Shown here piece by piece: positions 29,603-38,565 of a DNA stretch of 48,137 nucleotides (position 1 is the stretch's first letter; each line of letters opens with the position of its first letter). Where the stretch lies: contig JAFGGL010000005.1 of NCBI GenBank assembly GCA_016930575.1, forward strand, positions 1 through 48,137, written 5' to 3'. The DNA comes from Clostridiales bacterium (GTDB lineage Bacteria; Bacillota; Clostridia; Christensenellales; Aristaeellaceae). Made by a program: the position numbers and the translations under genes. The notes under the pieces were generated by a model. It had not been told where the DNA came from, did no database searches, and saw only the letters and a program-made list of their open reading frames with translations.

Positions 29603-32347
29603 CTACTCCGTGCGCAGCGCTGCGACGGGGTCCTTTTTCGCCGCTTTTCTGGACGGGATGATGCCGGCGGTCAGCGTCAGGCATACGCTGAGGATAACGA
29701 GGATGAGCGCGCTTATGAGGGGCAGCGCCGCGTTGACGCCGGCCGTGCCGATCAGCGCGCGGATAACCGCGTTGCCCGGAATCAATAAGAGGAAGGTGAC
29801 GCCCACGCCGATGATGCCGGCGAACAGCCCGATGATGAACGTTTCCGCGCTGAACACCTGCGAGATGTTTTTCTTGGACGAACCGATGGCTCGGAGTATG
29901 CCGATCTCCTTGGTGCGTTCAAGTACGGAGATATAGGTGATGATGCCGATCATGATGGACGACACGATCAGCGACACGGCAACAAAGGCGATCAGCACGT
30001 ATGAAATCACGTTGATGATCGTCGTGACGGACGACATGATCAGCCCGACGTAATCCGTGTAGGTGATCCGGTCGGCCTGGCTGGCTTGCTCGTTATAGGC
30101 GCTGATGCAGCCGGCGATGGCGTCCTTGTCTTCAAACGAATCGGCATAGATGCTGATGGACACGGGCGCGTCGGGATTGATGACGCCGAACGCCGCCATG
30201 TTTTCGTCATAGGAGCCGGTGGTGATGTATTGGTCGAAAATTTGCAGGAGTATGGTTTGGTCGGGATTTTCAAGGAACATATCCAGCATCGCCGCAAGCG
30301 CGCTTTCATCCTGCTTAAGCAGCATGGTCTGCTGCTGCGGGGAAGCGGCGTAAGCTGCCCGGATGATGTCTTCGCTCATCGCCGCTTTCTGCGAGAGATT
30401 CAACCCGGCCAGATAGTTCGCTGCGTAGTCCGCTTTTTCTGCATCGCCTGACGGGGCAAAGGCAAGGCCGTTGAGGACATTGAGATCCGGCTGCGCCTGC
30501 TGCGCTTTGACGACGGCGCTTTCGTTGGTATGGCTGATGATGTAATCCGTCAGTGCCGCCGTGTACCCGACGGTGCCGGAGATCACCGCGCTGTTGGCGT
30601 CCTCGGCGCGGCGGACGATGCCGGAGATATGCAGCGTGACGGCCGTATCCAGAAGCGCCGCCATGGAGGCGGCATCACCGCCGGTTTTTTCAAACAGCCC
30701 ACCGGCGTTCTCCTCGTAGTAATCACAGGCGGGCAGCAGGGAAAACGTCTGCGCGCCGATCTCTTCATAGCCGATTTCCCGGGTCACCAGCTGAACGCTT
30801 TCGCCGTTTTGGATTCTTGTCATCAAATTGATATACTCCTCCGACGGCAGCAGGCCTAGGTTGTAGAGCGCGGCGGCGGGCACCTCGTTGTTTTCGTCCA
30901 GCACGAGCACCACGTCGCTGAAACTCTCCGGCCAGCTGCCGTACAGCACTTCGTAGTTGGCCGTGATCACGGCGCTGACGAGCGCGCCGCTTTGCCCGGG
31001 GATGAGCTCCTCAAACAGCGAGGAGCCCGATGCGCCGGAAAAGTTCGGCGTACCGGAAACGCCGCCCATGCCCGTGAACCTGCTTATTCCCGCCGTGCCG
31101 GTACCCGACGAAAGCGCCAGCGTACTGCCGTCCGTATTGACGATGGCGCCGTCCGGATCTTCGGCATAGACGTCGTAGCGGATATCGTAGGAATAGATGA
31201 CGCCGTTTTCCCCGAGGTACTGCGCGATCTCGCTGTCCGGATCGTCCAGATATTGCTTGAAGGCGGTCAGGTTGTTCCGGGCGGTGATGCTAGTGGTAAA
31301 GCTGGACGCGAATTTCAGGCTTGTGTTATTGGAATACACTTTGTCCAGACCATGCGTCACCTCGGTGCTGAGTATGTCCCGCCTGGCCGACAGCAAACTG
31401 CTGATGTCCAATGCCTGCGCGTCGATGGTGATGGGATAGGCGGTCATCGTATCCTTTTGTATGGTTTCGATATAGCCGTTCACGCCGTTGGACAGCGACA
31501 GGATCAGCGCGATGCCGATGATGCCGATTGAACCCGCGAACGCGGTGAGCACGGTGCGCCCGATCTTTGTGCGCAGGTTGTTGAAGCTCAGCGACAGCGC
31601 GGTGAAAAACGACATGGACGCCTTGCCCATGTTTTTATGCTCGGGCGGCGAAAGCCCGGCTTCATCCACGTCAAACGGGTTGGAATCGTGTGTGATTCTT
31701 CCGTCGCGCAGCTTGATGACGCGGTTTGCGTAGCGGTCGGCGAGCTCCCGGTTATGGGTGACCAGCACGACCAGCCGGTCCTTCGCCACGTCCTTGAGCA
31801 GCGCCATCACCTGCGTGCTCGTTTCCGAATCCAGAGCGCCGGTGGGTTCGTCCGCGAGCAGCACGTCGGGGTCGTTGATCAGGGCGCGCGCGATGGCGAC
31901 GCGCTGCATCTGCCCGCCGGACATTTGGTTGGGCCGTTTGTGCAGCTGGTCCCCGAGGCCGACGAGCGTCAGCGTTTCCTTGGCGCGCCTGCGCCGTTCG
32001 CGCTTGGAGACGCCCGAGATCGTTAGCGCGATCTCGACGTTGGAAAGAATGGACTGGTGGGGGATCAGGTTATAGCTTTGGAATATAAACCCGACGGTAT
32101 GGTTTCTGTACGAATCCCAATCGCGGTCGTTGTATTTCTTGGTGGATATCCCGTTGATGATCAGATTGCCGGAATCGTAGCGGTCGAGGCCGCCGATGAC
32201 GTTGAGCAGCGTGGTTTTCCCCGAACCGCTGGGGCCCAGGACCGCGACGAATTCGCTGTCCCGCAGGTTGAAGCTGACGTCGTCCAGCGCCGATTGTTTC
32301 AACGGCCCCGTAATATAGGTTTTGGATATATGTTTGATTTGCAGCAT
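29603..32347 (-). CDS. ABC transporter with fused ATPase and FtsX/MacB-type permease
   Basis: In this 914-residue protein, residues ~1-235 form the ATPase: Walker [10 protein letters not shown], signature [20 protein letters not shown], Walker [13 protein letters not shown] and [15 protein letters not shown]. After a linker, a first membrane helix ([20 protein letters not shown]) opens the permease. A large extracellular domain of ~450 residues follows, then three C-terminal helices ([36 protein letters not shown], then the last two). Such mechanotransmission ABC proteins export peptides or lipoproteins or control wall enzymes rather than forming a pore. The start is ATG 32347 with AAGGAG 7 nt upstream. 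No partner two-component system is adjacent. Confidence 0.9.
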   Translation of the reverse strand: MLQIKHISKTYITGPLKQSALDDVSFNLRDSEFVAVLGPSGSGKTTLLNVIGGLDRYDSGNLIINGISTKKYNDRDWDSYRNHTVGFIFQSYNLIPHQSILSNVEIALTISGVSKRERRRRAKETLTLVGLGDQLHKRPNQMSGGQMQRVAIARALINDPDVLLADEPTGALDSETSTQVMALLKDVAKDRLVVLVTHNRELADRYANRVIKLRDGRITHDSNPFDVDEAGLSPPEHKNMGKASMSFFTALSLSFNNLRTKIGRTVLTAFAGSIGIIGIALILSLSNGVNGYIETIQKDTMTAYPITIDAQALDISSLLSARRDILSTEVTHGLDKVYSNNTSLKFASSFTTSITARNNLTAFKQYLDDPDSEIAQYLGENGVIYSYDIRYDVYAEDPDGAIVNTDGSTLALSSGTGTAGISRFTGMGGVSGTPNFSGASGSSLFEELIPGQSGALVSAVITANYEVLYGSWPESFSDVVLVLDENNEVPAAALYNLGLLPSEEYINLMTRIQNGESVQLVTREIGYEEIGAQTFSLLPACDYYEENAGGLFEKTGGDAASMAALLDTAVTLHISGIVRRAEDANSAVISGTVGYTAALTDYIISHTNESAVVKAQQAQPDLNVLNGLAFAPSGDAEKADYAANYLAGLNLSQKAAMSEDIIRAAYAASPQQQTMLLKQDESALAAMLDMFLENPDQTILLQIFDQYITTGSYDENMAAFGVINPDAPVSISIYADSFEDKDAIAGCISAYNEQASQADRITYTDYVGLIMSSVTTIINVISYVLIAFVAVSLIVSSIMIGIITYISVLERTKEIGILRAIGSSKKNISQVFSAETFIIGLFAGIIGVGVTFLLLIPGNAVIRALIGTAGVNAALPLISALILVILSVCLTLTAGIIPSRKAAKKDPVAALRTE

Positions 32348-32515
32348 TGTATGACTCCTTATGCGTTTTATGGTTTCGGACAAATGGAGTATACGCCGCA
32401 ATTCTAAAGCGAATATAAACAAACGGAAGGAAAATGCTGAAATGTAGATTGGATAAACGCGGTTCGAAACGGGTGATCGCAAAAGCGAAAACGATGAGCA
32501 TTGTTTCTTGACGTA

Positions 32516-33271
32516 CTAGACAGAGTTTTGCAAATCATCATAAAATGCTTTGGGAGAAAATCCATAGCGCGCCTTAAATGCGTGGGAGAAGTATAACGGG
32601 TCTTCATAACCGCAATTATAGGCAACCTGCGAAATGCTTATGCTGCCGTGATTGTTGTTGTTCGCGAGCAGCTTTTTTGCATGGGTTAATCGTAAATTGA
32701 TTAAAAACTGCTGGGGACTCATACCTATTTCTTGCTTGAAACGCTTTCTCAGATAGTTTGCGTTGTATTTTTCTTCCTGTTCGAACAGCGTATTGATATT
32801 CAGTGATGATTCGGGAAAATGCTTCAGGATGGAGCCTTTTAATCGTTCTACAACGGGCGAACATCTTTGCATGGAGGAAAGCGCAACTATGAGATTTGTC
32901 AGAAGTTCGCCAAAGCTATATAAAATAACATCTTTGTTGGACACTTCCAGGTTATAAAAATAGTTGATTTGGTTTAGGCATTGGGCAAATACACCCGTTG
33001 CGGTATCGTGGGCAATAAGGATTTTATCTACGGTAAAGGGCAGATTGTCGATGGTCAGATAAATATTGTTGAATTCCGGCGGAACCGCATTGAGATGAAG
33101 GACGTTTGGTTCAATAATGATAAGATCGCCTTTTGTATAATCCTGCGCGACATCTTCAAATTGAATTCTGCCGCTGCCGTTCGTACAGAGCATCAATGTA
33201 AAGTTTTTATGGGTATGCATAGATGTGGCGTAGGATGACGTATGCCTGCTAACCGTTAGAATCGTATTCAT
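32516..33271 (-). CDS. AraC-family transcriptional regulator
   Basis: The N-terminal half of this 251-residue protein is a cupin-type sensor (SMHTHKNFTLMLCTNGSGRI, then YTKGDLIIIEPNVLHLNAVP). The C-terminal ~100 residues hold the two helix-turn-helix units, with the hallmark ISQVAYNCGYEDPLYFSHAF followed by KARYGFSPKAFYDDL. It probably senses a sugar or sugar acid and controls the TRAP operon. ATG 33271 is preferred; an in-frame TTG at 33283 overlaps the gntR stop. The Shine-Dalgarno is weak (GAGAG). It is the second gene after gntR, in AT-rich DNA unlike the flanks. Confidence 0.9.
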   Translation of the reverse strand: MNTILTVSRHTSSYATSMHTHKNFTLMLCTNGSGRIQFEDVAQDYTKGDLIIIEPNVLHLNAVPPEFNNIYLTIDNLPFTVDKILIAHDTATGVFAQCLNQINYFYNLEVSNKDVILYSFGELLTNLIVALSSMQRCSPVVERLKGSILKHFPESSLNINTLFEQEEKYNANYLRKRFKQEIGMSPQQFLINLRLTHAKKLLANNNNHGSISISQVAYNCGYEDPLYFSHAFKARYGFSPKAFYDDLQNSV

Positions 33272-33279
33272 CGGCTCTC

Positions 33280-33984
33280 TCAATCTTTTTTCACGAAAAG
33301 ATAGCTCAAGTCGGTAAATATTCTGTTGCCGAGACGTTTGACGCCGCCGTTTAAGTGTGCTGAAAGACTTTCTTCGATTCCTGTGATGTCCTTGTTGCGA
33401 ATCAAGTCAAACAACGCCTTGTGTTCGGCAATCAGTTCATCATAGTTCTGTTTGTTTTTCATGTCGAGCGCCTTGAAACGGCTGTAATGGGCGTTTTGGC
33501 GTACAAACATGTCCCATATATAAAGCTTGTTGGTAGAAGAAAACCATACCTTGTGCATGTTGTTGTCGATATCGTAGAATTCCATCATCTGCTGATCGGT
33601 CGGAGATATATCCATCGAATCTTTGAGCTTTATGCTTTCCAGGATCAGATGATTGACGGCTTCAATGTCGTATGCGTTGCCGATTTTGATAAAATCTATC
33701 AACACTTTGGTTTCCACTGCAATTCGCTGGTAAATCATCTGCGATACAATGTTAAAGTCAATCGATGTAACCGTTGTTCCTTTGTTGGAACTGATGGTGA
33801 CATAGCCTGTTTGCTGAAGCCTTTGAAGCACACCTCGAACAGGGGTGCGTGAAAGGCCAAACCGTTGGCATAAAAGGTGCTCGCTTAAAACGTCGCCGGG
33901 CAAGTGTTTCAGATAGCAGATTTCATTTACCAGAAGGGTGTAGATTTCGTTGGTTGACAGTTTATTCTCCGTCATTCCATACAC
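33280..33984 (-). CDS. GntR-family regulator, FCD (FadR) subfamily
   Basis: This 234-residue protein has an N-terminal winged helix: LSEHLLCQRFGLSRTPVRGV followed by LQRLQQTGYVTISSNKGTTV. The C-terminal helical FCD-type sensor contains the usual acidic/His metal site pattern (FYDIDNNMHKVWFSSTNK, then YDELIAEHKALFDLIRNKDI). Such regulators bind organic acids and recognise GTATAC-centred palindromes. Four TGTATACA sites lie in the intergenic region that it shares with the divergent TRAP operon, one of them 46 bp upstream of its own start. ATG 33984 is used; a second ATG three codons later is possible. Confidence 0.92.
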   Translation of the reverse strand: MYGMTENKLSTNEIYTLLVNEICYLKHLPGDVLSEHLLCQRFGLSRTPVRGVLQRLQQTGYVTISSNKGTTVTSIDFNIVSQMIYQRIAVETKVLIDFIKIGNAYDIEAVNHLILESIKLKDSMDISPTDQQMMEFYDIDNNMHKVWFSSTNKLYIWDMFVRQNAHYSRFKALDMKNKQNYDELIAEHKALFDLIRNKDITGIEESLSAHLNGGVKRLGNRIFTDLSYLFVKKD

Positions 33985-34028
33985 TTCACTTTTTTTATAA
34001 TCCTATGATATCGTTGTTGACCATCTCA

Positions 34029-34432
34029 TTGTATACAAGATTGAAGAGGTAGTCAATAGTTTTGAAAAAAAACTATTCCCATATATTTCATTTTTCGGGA
34101 TATCTGTTTTCTTGCTGTATACATGTATCGCGCTTGATATATGAAAGAGTAAAATCAAGAGCGATATAAACTTTTGGACATGGTTAAATAAGCGATAATT
34201 CGAACATATTATACAAAAACAGGCTGAAACTTGGGGGAAATATATCATTTGGGACAGATTGTGAATTCCACAACATGTATACAGGTTAGCGGCGGAATAC
34301 CAGAAAAGGTAATAATTATCCATATAATTCGCAAGATATAGCATGGATTTTGAAAGCATACCGTACTAAAATGAAGCTATCGAAAAGCTCCTTGAAACTT
34401 TTAAACGTTAAAAGTTTTGCGGGGTGTATACA
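34029..34432. promoter_or_regulatory. Four TGTATACA palindromes between gntR and the TRAP operon
   Basis: Sites are at 34030-34037 (extended TTGTATACAA), 34116-34123, 34276-34283 and 34425-34432. All four are the same perfect 8-bp palindrome. The first is next to gntR and the last just before the dctP-type ribosome binding site. They are likely operators of the divergent GntR/FCD regulator. The rest of this 472-bp AT-rich gap holds no convincing gene. Confidence 0.75.
34395..34417 (+). promoter_or_regulatory. 10-bp perfect inverted repeat before the TRAP operon
   Basis: AAACTTTTAA (34395-34404) and TTAAAAGTTT (34408-34417) flank ACG. With no proper T-run it is a poor terminator; it may be an AraC or other operator, or a leader hairpin. 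Confidence 0.45.
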
Positions 34433-34456
34433 GCAAAAAATCAGGAGGAAAAGGAA

Positions 34457-35464
34457 ATGAAAAAACTCGTCGCATTGTTACTGGCAACTTTGATGGTTTT
34501 ATCCGCGGCCACATGCTTCGCTGAAGAAACCTATACCATGATCATTGGTCACGTAATGGCCGAAGGTCATCCCCGTACCGAATCCCTGGCGCAATTCGAA
34601 AAGGACGTTGAGGAAAAGACCGGCGGCCGCGTGCAGGTCCAGGTCATGGGCGACGGTATCCTCGGCAATGAGAAAGAAATGCTGGAGCAGGTACTCGGCG
34701 GACAGATCCAGGCCATGCGCGGCGGTCAGATGGACTACACCTCCCGCCTCTATGCCTTCTCTCTGCCGTTCCTGGCAAACACCGGCGAAGAAATTTCCGC
34801 ACTGCTCGCTTCCGACATGGCAATGGAAATCGCACAGGATGCTGCCGATGTATCCGGTCACATTATCATCAACGTTTGCAATTCCGGCGGATTCCGCAAC
34901 TTCTCCAACAATGTTCGTGCCGTACACGTACCCGCCGATATCGTTGGGTTGAAAATGCGCGCTCCCGGCATTGACACCATCGTTTGGACATTGGAAGCCC
35001 TCGGGGCCAATGTGACTTCCGTCCCTTACAACGAATTGTATCAGGCTTTGGCTACCGGCGTTGCCGATGGTCAGGAGAATCCTTGGTCTAACGTTGCTAC
35101 CATGAAGTTCTACGAGCAGCAGAAGTATTTTGCCGAGGTTCGCTATCAGTTCCATCCCGATGCATTCGGCGTCAACAAGCAGTGGTGGGAATCTCTCCCC
35201 GAGGACTTGCAAACCATTATTCTTGAGTGCGCTGCAGACATGGGCAAGCTCAACGACGAGCTTTGTGACGCAAGAGATGCCGAATACAAGCAAATTGCGA
35301 TCGATTATGGCTGCGAAGTCTATACGCCCACCGATGAAGAGATGGAACTTTGGAGAGAGGCTTGCGCGCCGGTATACGACAGAGCGATTGCCGAAGGCCT
35401 GGTTTCTCAGGAAGAAATCGACGCGATGGTTGCGATCGTCGACGGAGTAAGAAACAGCAAATAA
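34457..35464 (+). CDS. TRAP transporter substrate-binding protein, DctP family
   Basis: This 335-residue periplasmic-type binding protein captures an organic or sugar acid. Residues 1-23 form a signal peptide ending ATCFAEE; the Cys does not lie in a lipobox. The mature protein shows the DctP pattern: HVMAEGHPRTESLAQFEKDV, GDGILGNEKEMLEQVLGG, LKMRAPG with the conserved ligand-binding Arg, and VADGQENPWSNV with the second binding region. ATG 34457 has AGGAGG 8 nt upstream. It heads the P-Q-M-aldolase operon. A terminator hairpin after it probably gives it a higher transcript level than the membrane subunits. Confidence 0.94.
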   Translation: MKKLVALLLATLMVLSAATCFAEETYTMIIGHVMAEGHPRTESLAQFEKDVEEKTGGRVQVQVMGDGILGNEKEMLEQVLGGQIQAMRGGQMDYTSRLYAFSLPFLANTGEEISALLASDMAMEIAQDAADVSGHIIINVCNSGGFRNFSNNVRAVHVPADIVGLKMRAPGIDTIVWTLEALGANVTSVPYNELYQALATGVADGQENPWSNVATMKFYEQQKYFAEVRYQFHPDAFGVNKQWWESLPEDLQTIILECAADMGKLNDELCDARDAEYKQIAIDYGCEVYTPTDEEMELWREACAPVYDRAIAEGLVSQEEIDAMVAIVDGVRNSK

Positions 35465-35493
35465 TCCATACCCGATAGGCAAAAACGGAAATG

Positions 35494-35520
35494 AAAAGGG
35501 GAGAGAATATCTCCCCTTTT
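35494..35520 (+). terminator. Internal terminator between TRAP binding protein and permeases
   Basis: AAAAGGGGAGA (35494-35504) and TCTCCCCTTTT (35510-35520) form a perfect 11-bp stem ending in T's. It is likely partial, lowering expression of the downstream permease genes. Confidence 0.75.
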
Positions 35521-35538
35521 CCCCAAAGGAGGATTTTT

Positions 35539-36126
35539 GTGGGAAAGTCAAATTTGTCCTTTGATAAGTTCAAAAGCGGCTATCTCCAATATCAAAAAAT
35601 CAGAGATAAAGTGCTGAAGGCGTATTACTATCTCGGCGTCGCGATACTTGCGCTGATGGCGATCCTGGTCACGTTTGCGGTTGTCATGCGCTACTTTTTC
35701 GATTTGAGCTGGCTGTGGTTGTCCGAGATCAATGTCATTCTGTTCACCTTTACGACTTTCTGGGGTATGGCTGTTTGTATTCGCAAGGAAGAGCATGTAG
35801 GCATTGATGTGCTGTACAGAAAATTCAGTCCCAGGGTCAAGAAAATATTCACCATCGTCAATTACGGCATTGTCTTTGGCGTTCTGATTTTTCTTACATT
35901 TGCTCTGACCAAGTATATGAGTGTTGTTGCGAATCAGAGAAGCCCCGGAATCGTTTTTGCCAACGGCGATCATCTGCCCATGGTCTACATCTATTCGGTA
36001 ATGCCTGTTACGGCGTATGTTTCCATGTTTGTTACGCTTGATAAAATCGTTGAGTTCATCATGCGTCCGGCGGCGTCCTTTGCGAAGGCTGCTGATGACG
36101 AAAACGGGGAAGGAGTGGCAGAGTAA
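35539..36126 (+). CDS. TRAP transporter small permease, DctQ family
   Basis: This 195-residue protein has four membrane helices and the family's characteristic turn LSWLWLSEINVILFTFTTFW, followed by GMAVCIRKEEHVGIDVLYRK. It forms the small half of the sodium-driven TRAP channel with the next gene. The start is GTG 35539, with AAAGGAGG 6 nt upstream; the longer frame from 35491 lies in the terminator. The stop overlaps the next ATG by one base (TAATG). Confidence 0.92.
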   Translation: MGKSNLSFDKFKSGYLQYQKIRDKVLKAYYYLGVAILALMAILVTFAVVMRYFFDLSWLWLSEINVILFTFTTFWGMAVCIRKEEHVGIDVLYRKFSPRVKKIFTIVNYGIVFGVLIFLTFALTKYMSVVANQRSPGIVFANGDHLPMVYIYSVMPVTAYVSMFVTLDKIVEFIMRPAASFAKAADDENGEGVAE

Positions 36127-37409
36127 TGGTCGTATTCATCTTGCTGGGATTGCTTGTCCTTTTTGCAGCCATCGGCGTACCCCTTGCCTTTGCTATCGGG
36201 GCATCCAGCGCTTCCTTTTTAGCAATTGACGCACCCCAATTCCTGATGATTTTGCCCCAAAAGCTTTGGGGCGGCGCTTATTCCGAACTGCTGATCGCTT
36301 TGCCTCTGTTTATGCTTGCAGGAGAATTGATGAACGCAGGCGGAATTACCGACCGGATTATCAAGTTTTGCCTGCACCTTGTGCGTCCCATTCATGGCGG
36401 GCTGGGTGAAGTGAATGTCGTTGCGTCCATGATATTCGGCGGGATTACGGGCTCATCTGTGGCGGATACCTCCGCTTTGGGTTCGATATTGATTCCCGCC
36501 ATGGAAAAGAACGGGTACTCAAAGAGCGCCGCATCTGGCATTACCGTTGCTTCCTCCACCATGGGCATGATTATCCCTCCGTCCATTCCCATGATTGTGT
36601 ATGCCATGATTTCCGGCGCATCCATCAGCGGACTGTTTATCGCAGGCCTTGTACCCGGGGTACTGATCGGCATTTCGCAGATTATTTTGGTGTATATCAT
36701 ATCCAGGAAAAAAGGCTGGCATCCCGCCAAAGGAAAGTTTCATTGGGGTCAATTCCTCAAAGATTTCTTCTACGGACTTCCTGCTATCATCATGCCTGTG
36801 CTGATCGTGCTGTCGGTTTCCTTTGGGATAGCAACTGCTACCGAGTCGGCAGCCATTGCGGCAGTCTATGCTCTCCTCATTGGATTTCTGGTGTACAGAG
36901 AGCTTTCCTGGAAACAGGTTTGGCGTGCTTTAAAGAATGCCTTCAAATCTTCTGCTTCCATTATGCTCATTGTTGCGATCACCTCCATTTTCACATGGAT
37001 CTTGACCATGTACCAGGTTCCGCAGCTCATTCAGGGGTTTTTCCTTGGCATGAACGTTCCCGCCTGGGTAATCGGGCTGATGTTCGTGTTGATTATTCTG
37101 ATTTTCGGTACTTTCATTGACGTTGTGCCGGCTATCACATTGCTGACCCCCATACTGTTTCCCGTTATGACGCGTTTGGGCTTTTCCCCTCTGCAGTTTG
37201 GCGCGATGATGATTACAGGCCTTGCCATCGGGTTGGTAACACCGCCTATCGGCATGTGCCTGAATGCCTGCCATCGAATTAATAAAATGCCCATAATGGA
37301 TATTTTCAAAGGCGCAGTACCGTATATCATTTGTAATCTTATTGTACTGATTGCCGTCACGCTTATTCCCGTACTCACTACCTGGCTGCCCACGATTATC
37401 AGATATTGA
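36126..37409 (+). CDS. TRAP transporter large permease, DctM family
   Basis: This 427-residue protein has about twelve helices. The family motifs are LIALPLFMLAGELMNAGGIT, MIFGGITGSSVADTSALGSI and KSAASGITVASSTMGMIIPP, followed by SIPMIVYAMISGASI. The second repeat ends in TPPIGMCLNACHRINK. It is the main transport subunit, coupling Na+ entry to uptake of the ligand delivered by the DctP-type protein. It overlaps the small permease by one base and the aldolase frame by a few bases. Confidence 0.95.
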   Translation: MVVFILLGLLVLFAAIGVPLAFAIGASSASFLAIDAPQFLMILPQKLWGGAYSELLIALPLFMLAGELMNAGGITDRIIKFCLHLVRPIHGGLGEVNVVASMIFGGITGSSVADTSALGSILIPAMEKNGYSKSAASGITVASSTMGMIIPPSIPMIVYAMISGASISGLFIAGLVPGVLIGISQIILVYIISRKKGWHPAKGKFHWGQFLKDFFYGLPAIIMPVLIVLSVSFGIATATESAAIAAVYALLIGFLVYRELSWKQVWRALKNAFKSSASIMLIVAITSIFTWILTMYQVPQLIQGFFLGMNVPAWVIGLMFVLIILIFGTFIDVVPAITLLTPILFPVMTRLGFSPLQFGAMMITGLAIGLVTPPIGMCLNACHRINKMPIMDIFKGAVPYIICNLIVLIAVTLIPVLTTWLPTIIRY

Positions 37410-37432
37410 AGAATAGGAAGTGTCAAAATAAA

Positions 37433-38227
37433 TTGAATTTTAAGCAAACGGTTAAAAGCGGAAAAATCGTCTATGGTATGGCGTGTTTTACGGGCAATAC
37501 TGCTGTCATTGAGTGCATCGCACAGTCGGGTCTGGATTTTATCTATCTTGATTTGGAACATACCAACTTTATGCTGGATGAAGCGTTTGAAAAACAGATT
37601 ATGGCGGCAAAGCTCCATGATATCGCTATTTTGGTACGCGTTGCAGATGAAAACGAAGTTGTCATTCGGAAAGTCCTAGAATGGGGTGCGGACGGCGTTG
37701 TAATACCGCACTGCAAAAACGAAGAAATGGTGAAAACCGCGGTTGGCGCCGCCAAATTCTTCCCGCTTGGACGGCGCGGCGGCGAATCAATCGTTCGCGC
37801 AAGCGGCTTCGGCTATCAAAATTTCGACTGGAATAACTACATGAAACAACAAAACGAGGATACCCTTGTGATTCCGATGGACGAGGACTTTGAGTTTACC
37901 AACAACATTGATGAAATTTTCTCCGTAGAGGGAATCGATGCTGTCAATTTCGGCCCTGTTGACTATGCCAACTCTCTGGGATTGCCTATTGGATATTCCA
38001 TGGGGGAAGAAGTCAAGGAAGCCTTTAAACTGCTTGTTTCCAAGGCAAAGGAAAAAGGCGGCATCGGCATCCTCGGCCCTGCCATTCCCCCCACACCTGA
38101 AAATATCGAGAATGCCATTTCTTCCGGCTATACCATGCTGATTGTCGGTAACGACCTCTGGCATCTACAGAAATCATTGCGTGATATGATGAACAATGTC
38201 GTTGTGCCGTATAAAAACGGAAACTAA
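37433..38227 (+). CDS. HpcH/HpaI-family aldolase
   Basis: This 264-residue class II, metal-dependent aldolase cleaves a 2-keto-3-deoxy acid to pyruvate and an aldehyde. Family motifs are SGLDFIYLDLEHTNF with the metal-binding Glu region, a WGADGVVIPHCKN strand, KFFPLGRRGGESIVRASGFG with the Arg/Gly substrate loop, and VNFGPVDYANSLG. Being last in the TRAP operon, it probably degrades the imported acid. The start is TTG 37433, because LNFKQTVKSGKIVYG matches the usual MNFKxxLKSGKxxYG start and GGAAG lies 13 nt upstream. A TTG at 37406 overlapping the permease stop has no ribosome binding site. Confidence 0.88.
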   Translation: MNFKQTVKSGKIVYGMACFTGNTAVIECIAQSGLDFIYLDLEHTNFMLDEAFEKQIMAAKLHDIAILVRVADENEVVIRKVLEWGADGVVIPHCKNEEMVKTAVGAAKFFPLGRRGGESIVRASGFGYQNFDWNNYMKQQNEDTLVIPMDEDFEFTNNIDEIFSVEGIDAVNFGPVDYANSLGLPIGYSMGEEVKEAFKLLVSKAKEKGGIGILGPAIPPTPENIENAISSGYTMLIVGNDLWHLQKSLRDMMNNVVVPYKNGN

Positions 38228-38283
38228 GATTAATACCGATTCTGCAATATAACGCGAGGATGTAGAATTATATAGCTTCAATC

Positions 38284-38324
38284 GTCGATAAATCGGCTAG
38301 TTGTGTAAATACCTATCTATCGAC
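38284..38324. repeat. Inverted repeat beside tRNA-Ser
   Basis: GTCGATA (38284-38290) and TATCGAC (38318-38324) flank 27 bp of AT-rich sequence, between the end of the TRAP block and the tRNA terminator. It could be a recombinase site or a weak hairpin. Confidence 0.3.
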
Positions 38325-38330
38325 ACAGAA

Positions 38331-38362
38331 AAACCCTGAAACCGTTATGTTTCGGGGCTTTT
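38331..38362. terminator. Terminator 3' of tRNA-Ser
   Basis: CCCTGAAAC (38334-38342) pairs with GTTTCGGGG (38349-38357) around CGTTAT, flanked by A- and T-rich ends, so it can work in both directions. It closely resembles the tRNA-Arg terminator at 7018. Confidence 0.7.
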
Positions 38363-38366
38363 CCTA

Positions 38367-38457
38367 TGGCGGAGAGTTAGGGATTTGAACCCTAGTCAGG
38401 TTTAAAGCCTGAACACGATTTCCAGTCGTGCGCCTTCGACCACTCAGCCAACTCTCC
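38367..38457 (-). tRNA. tRNA-Ser(GGA)
   Basis: The minus strand gives a class II tRNA of 88 nt plus encoded CCA (38369-38367). The acceptor is GGAGAGT/ACTCTCC, the anticodon loop CTGGAAA (anticodon GGA) sits on a CACGA/TCGTG stem, and there is a long variable arm and a T-loop TTCAAAT. It marks the right edge of the AT-rich TRAP block. Confidence 0.95.
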
Positions 38458-38565
38458 GCGGGGGTTGCCGGGGCGCAACGCGTATATTATAGGGGAACGC
38501 CCAGGGGTTGTCAATGCGCTTTCAGCGTTCGTTTGCGGGTATTCGGTTATGCTTGATTTTCGCCG

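Noticed and set aside
34003-34359. 118-codon minus-strand frame in the gntR-TRAP spacer
   Set aside because: It has a poor start region, is rich in Cys/Tyr/Ser from AT-rich DNA, overlaps three operator palindromes, and shows no family features.
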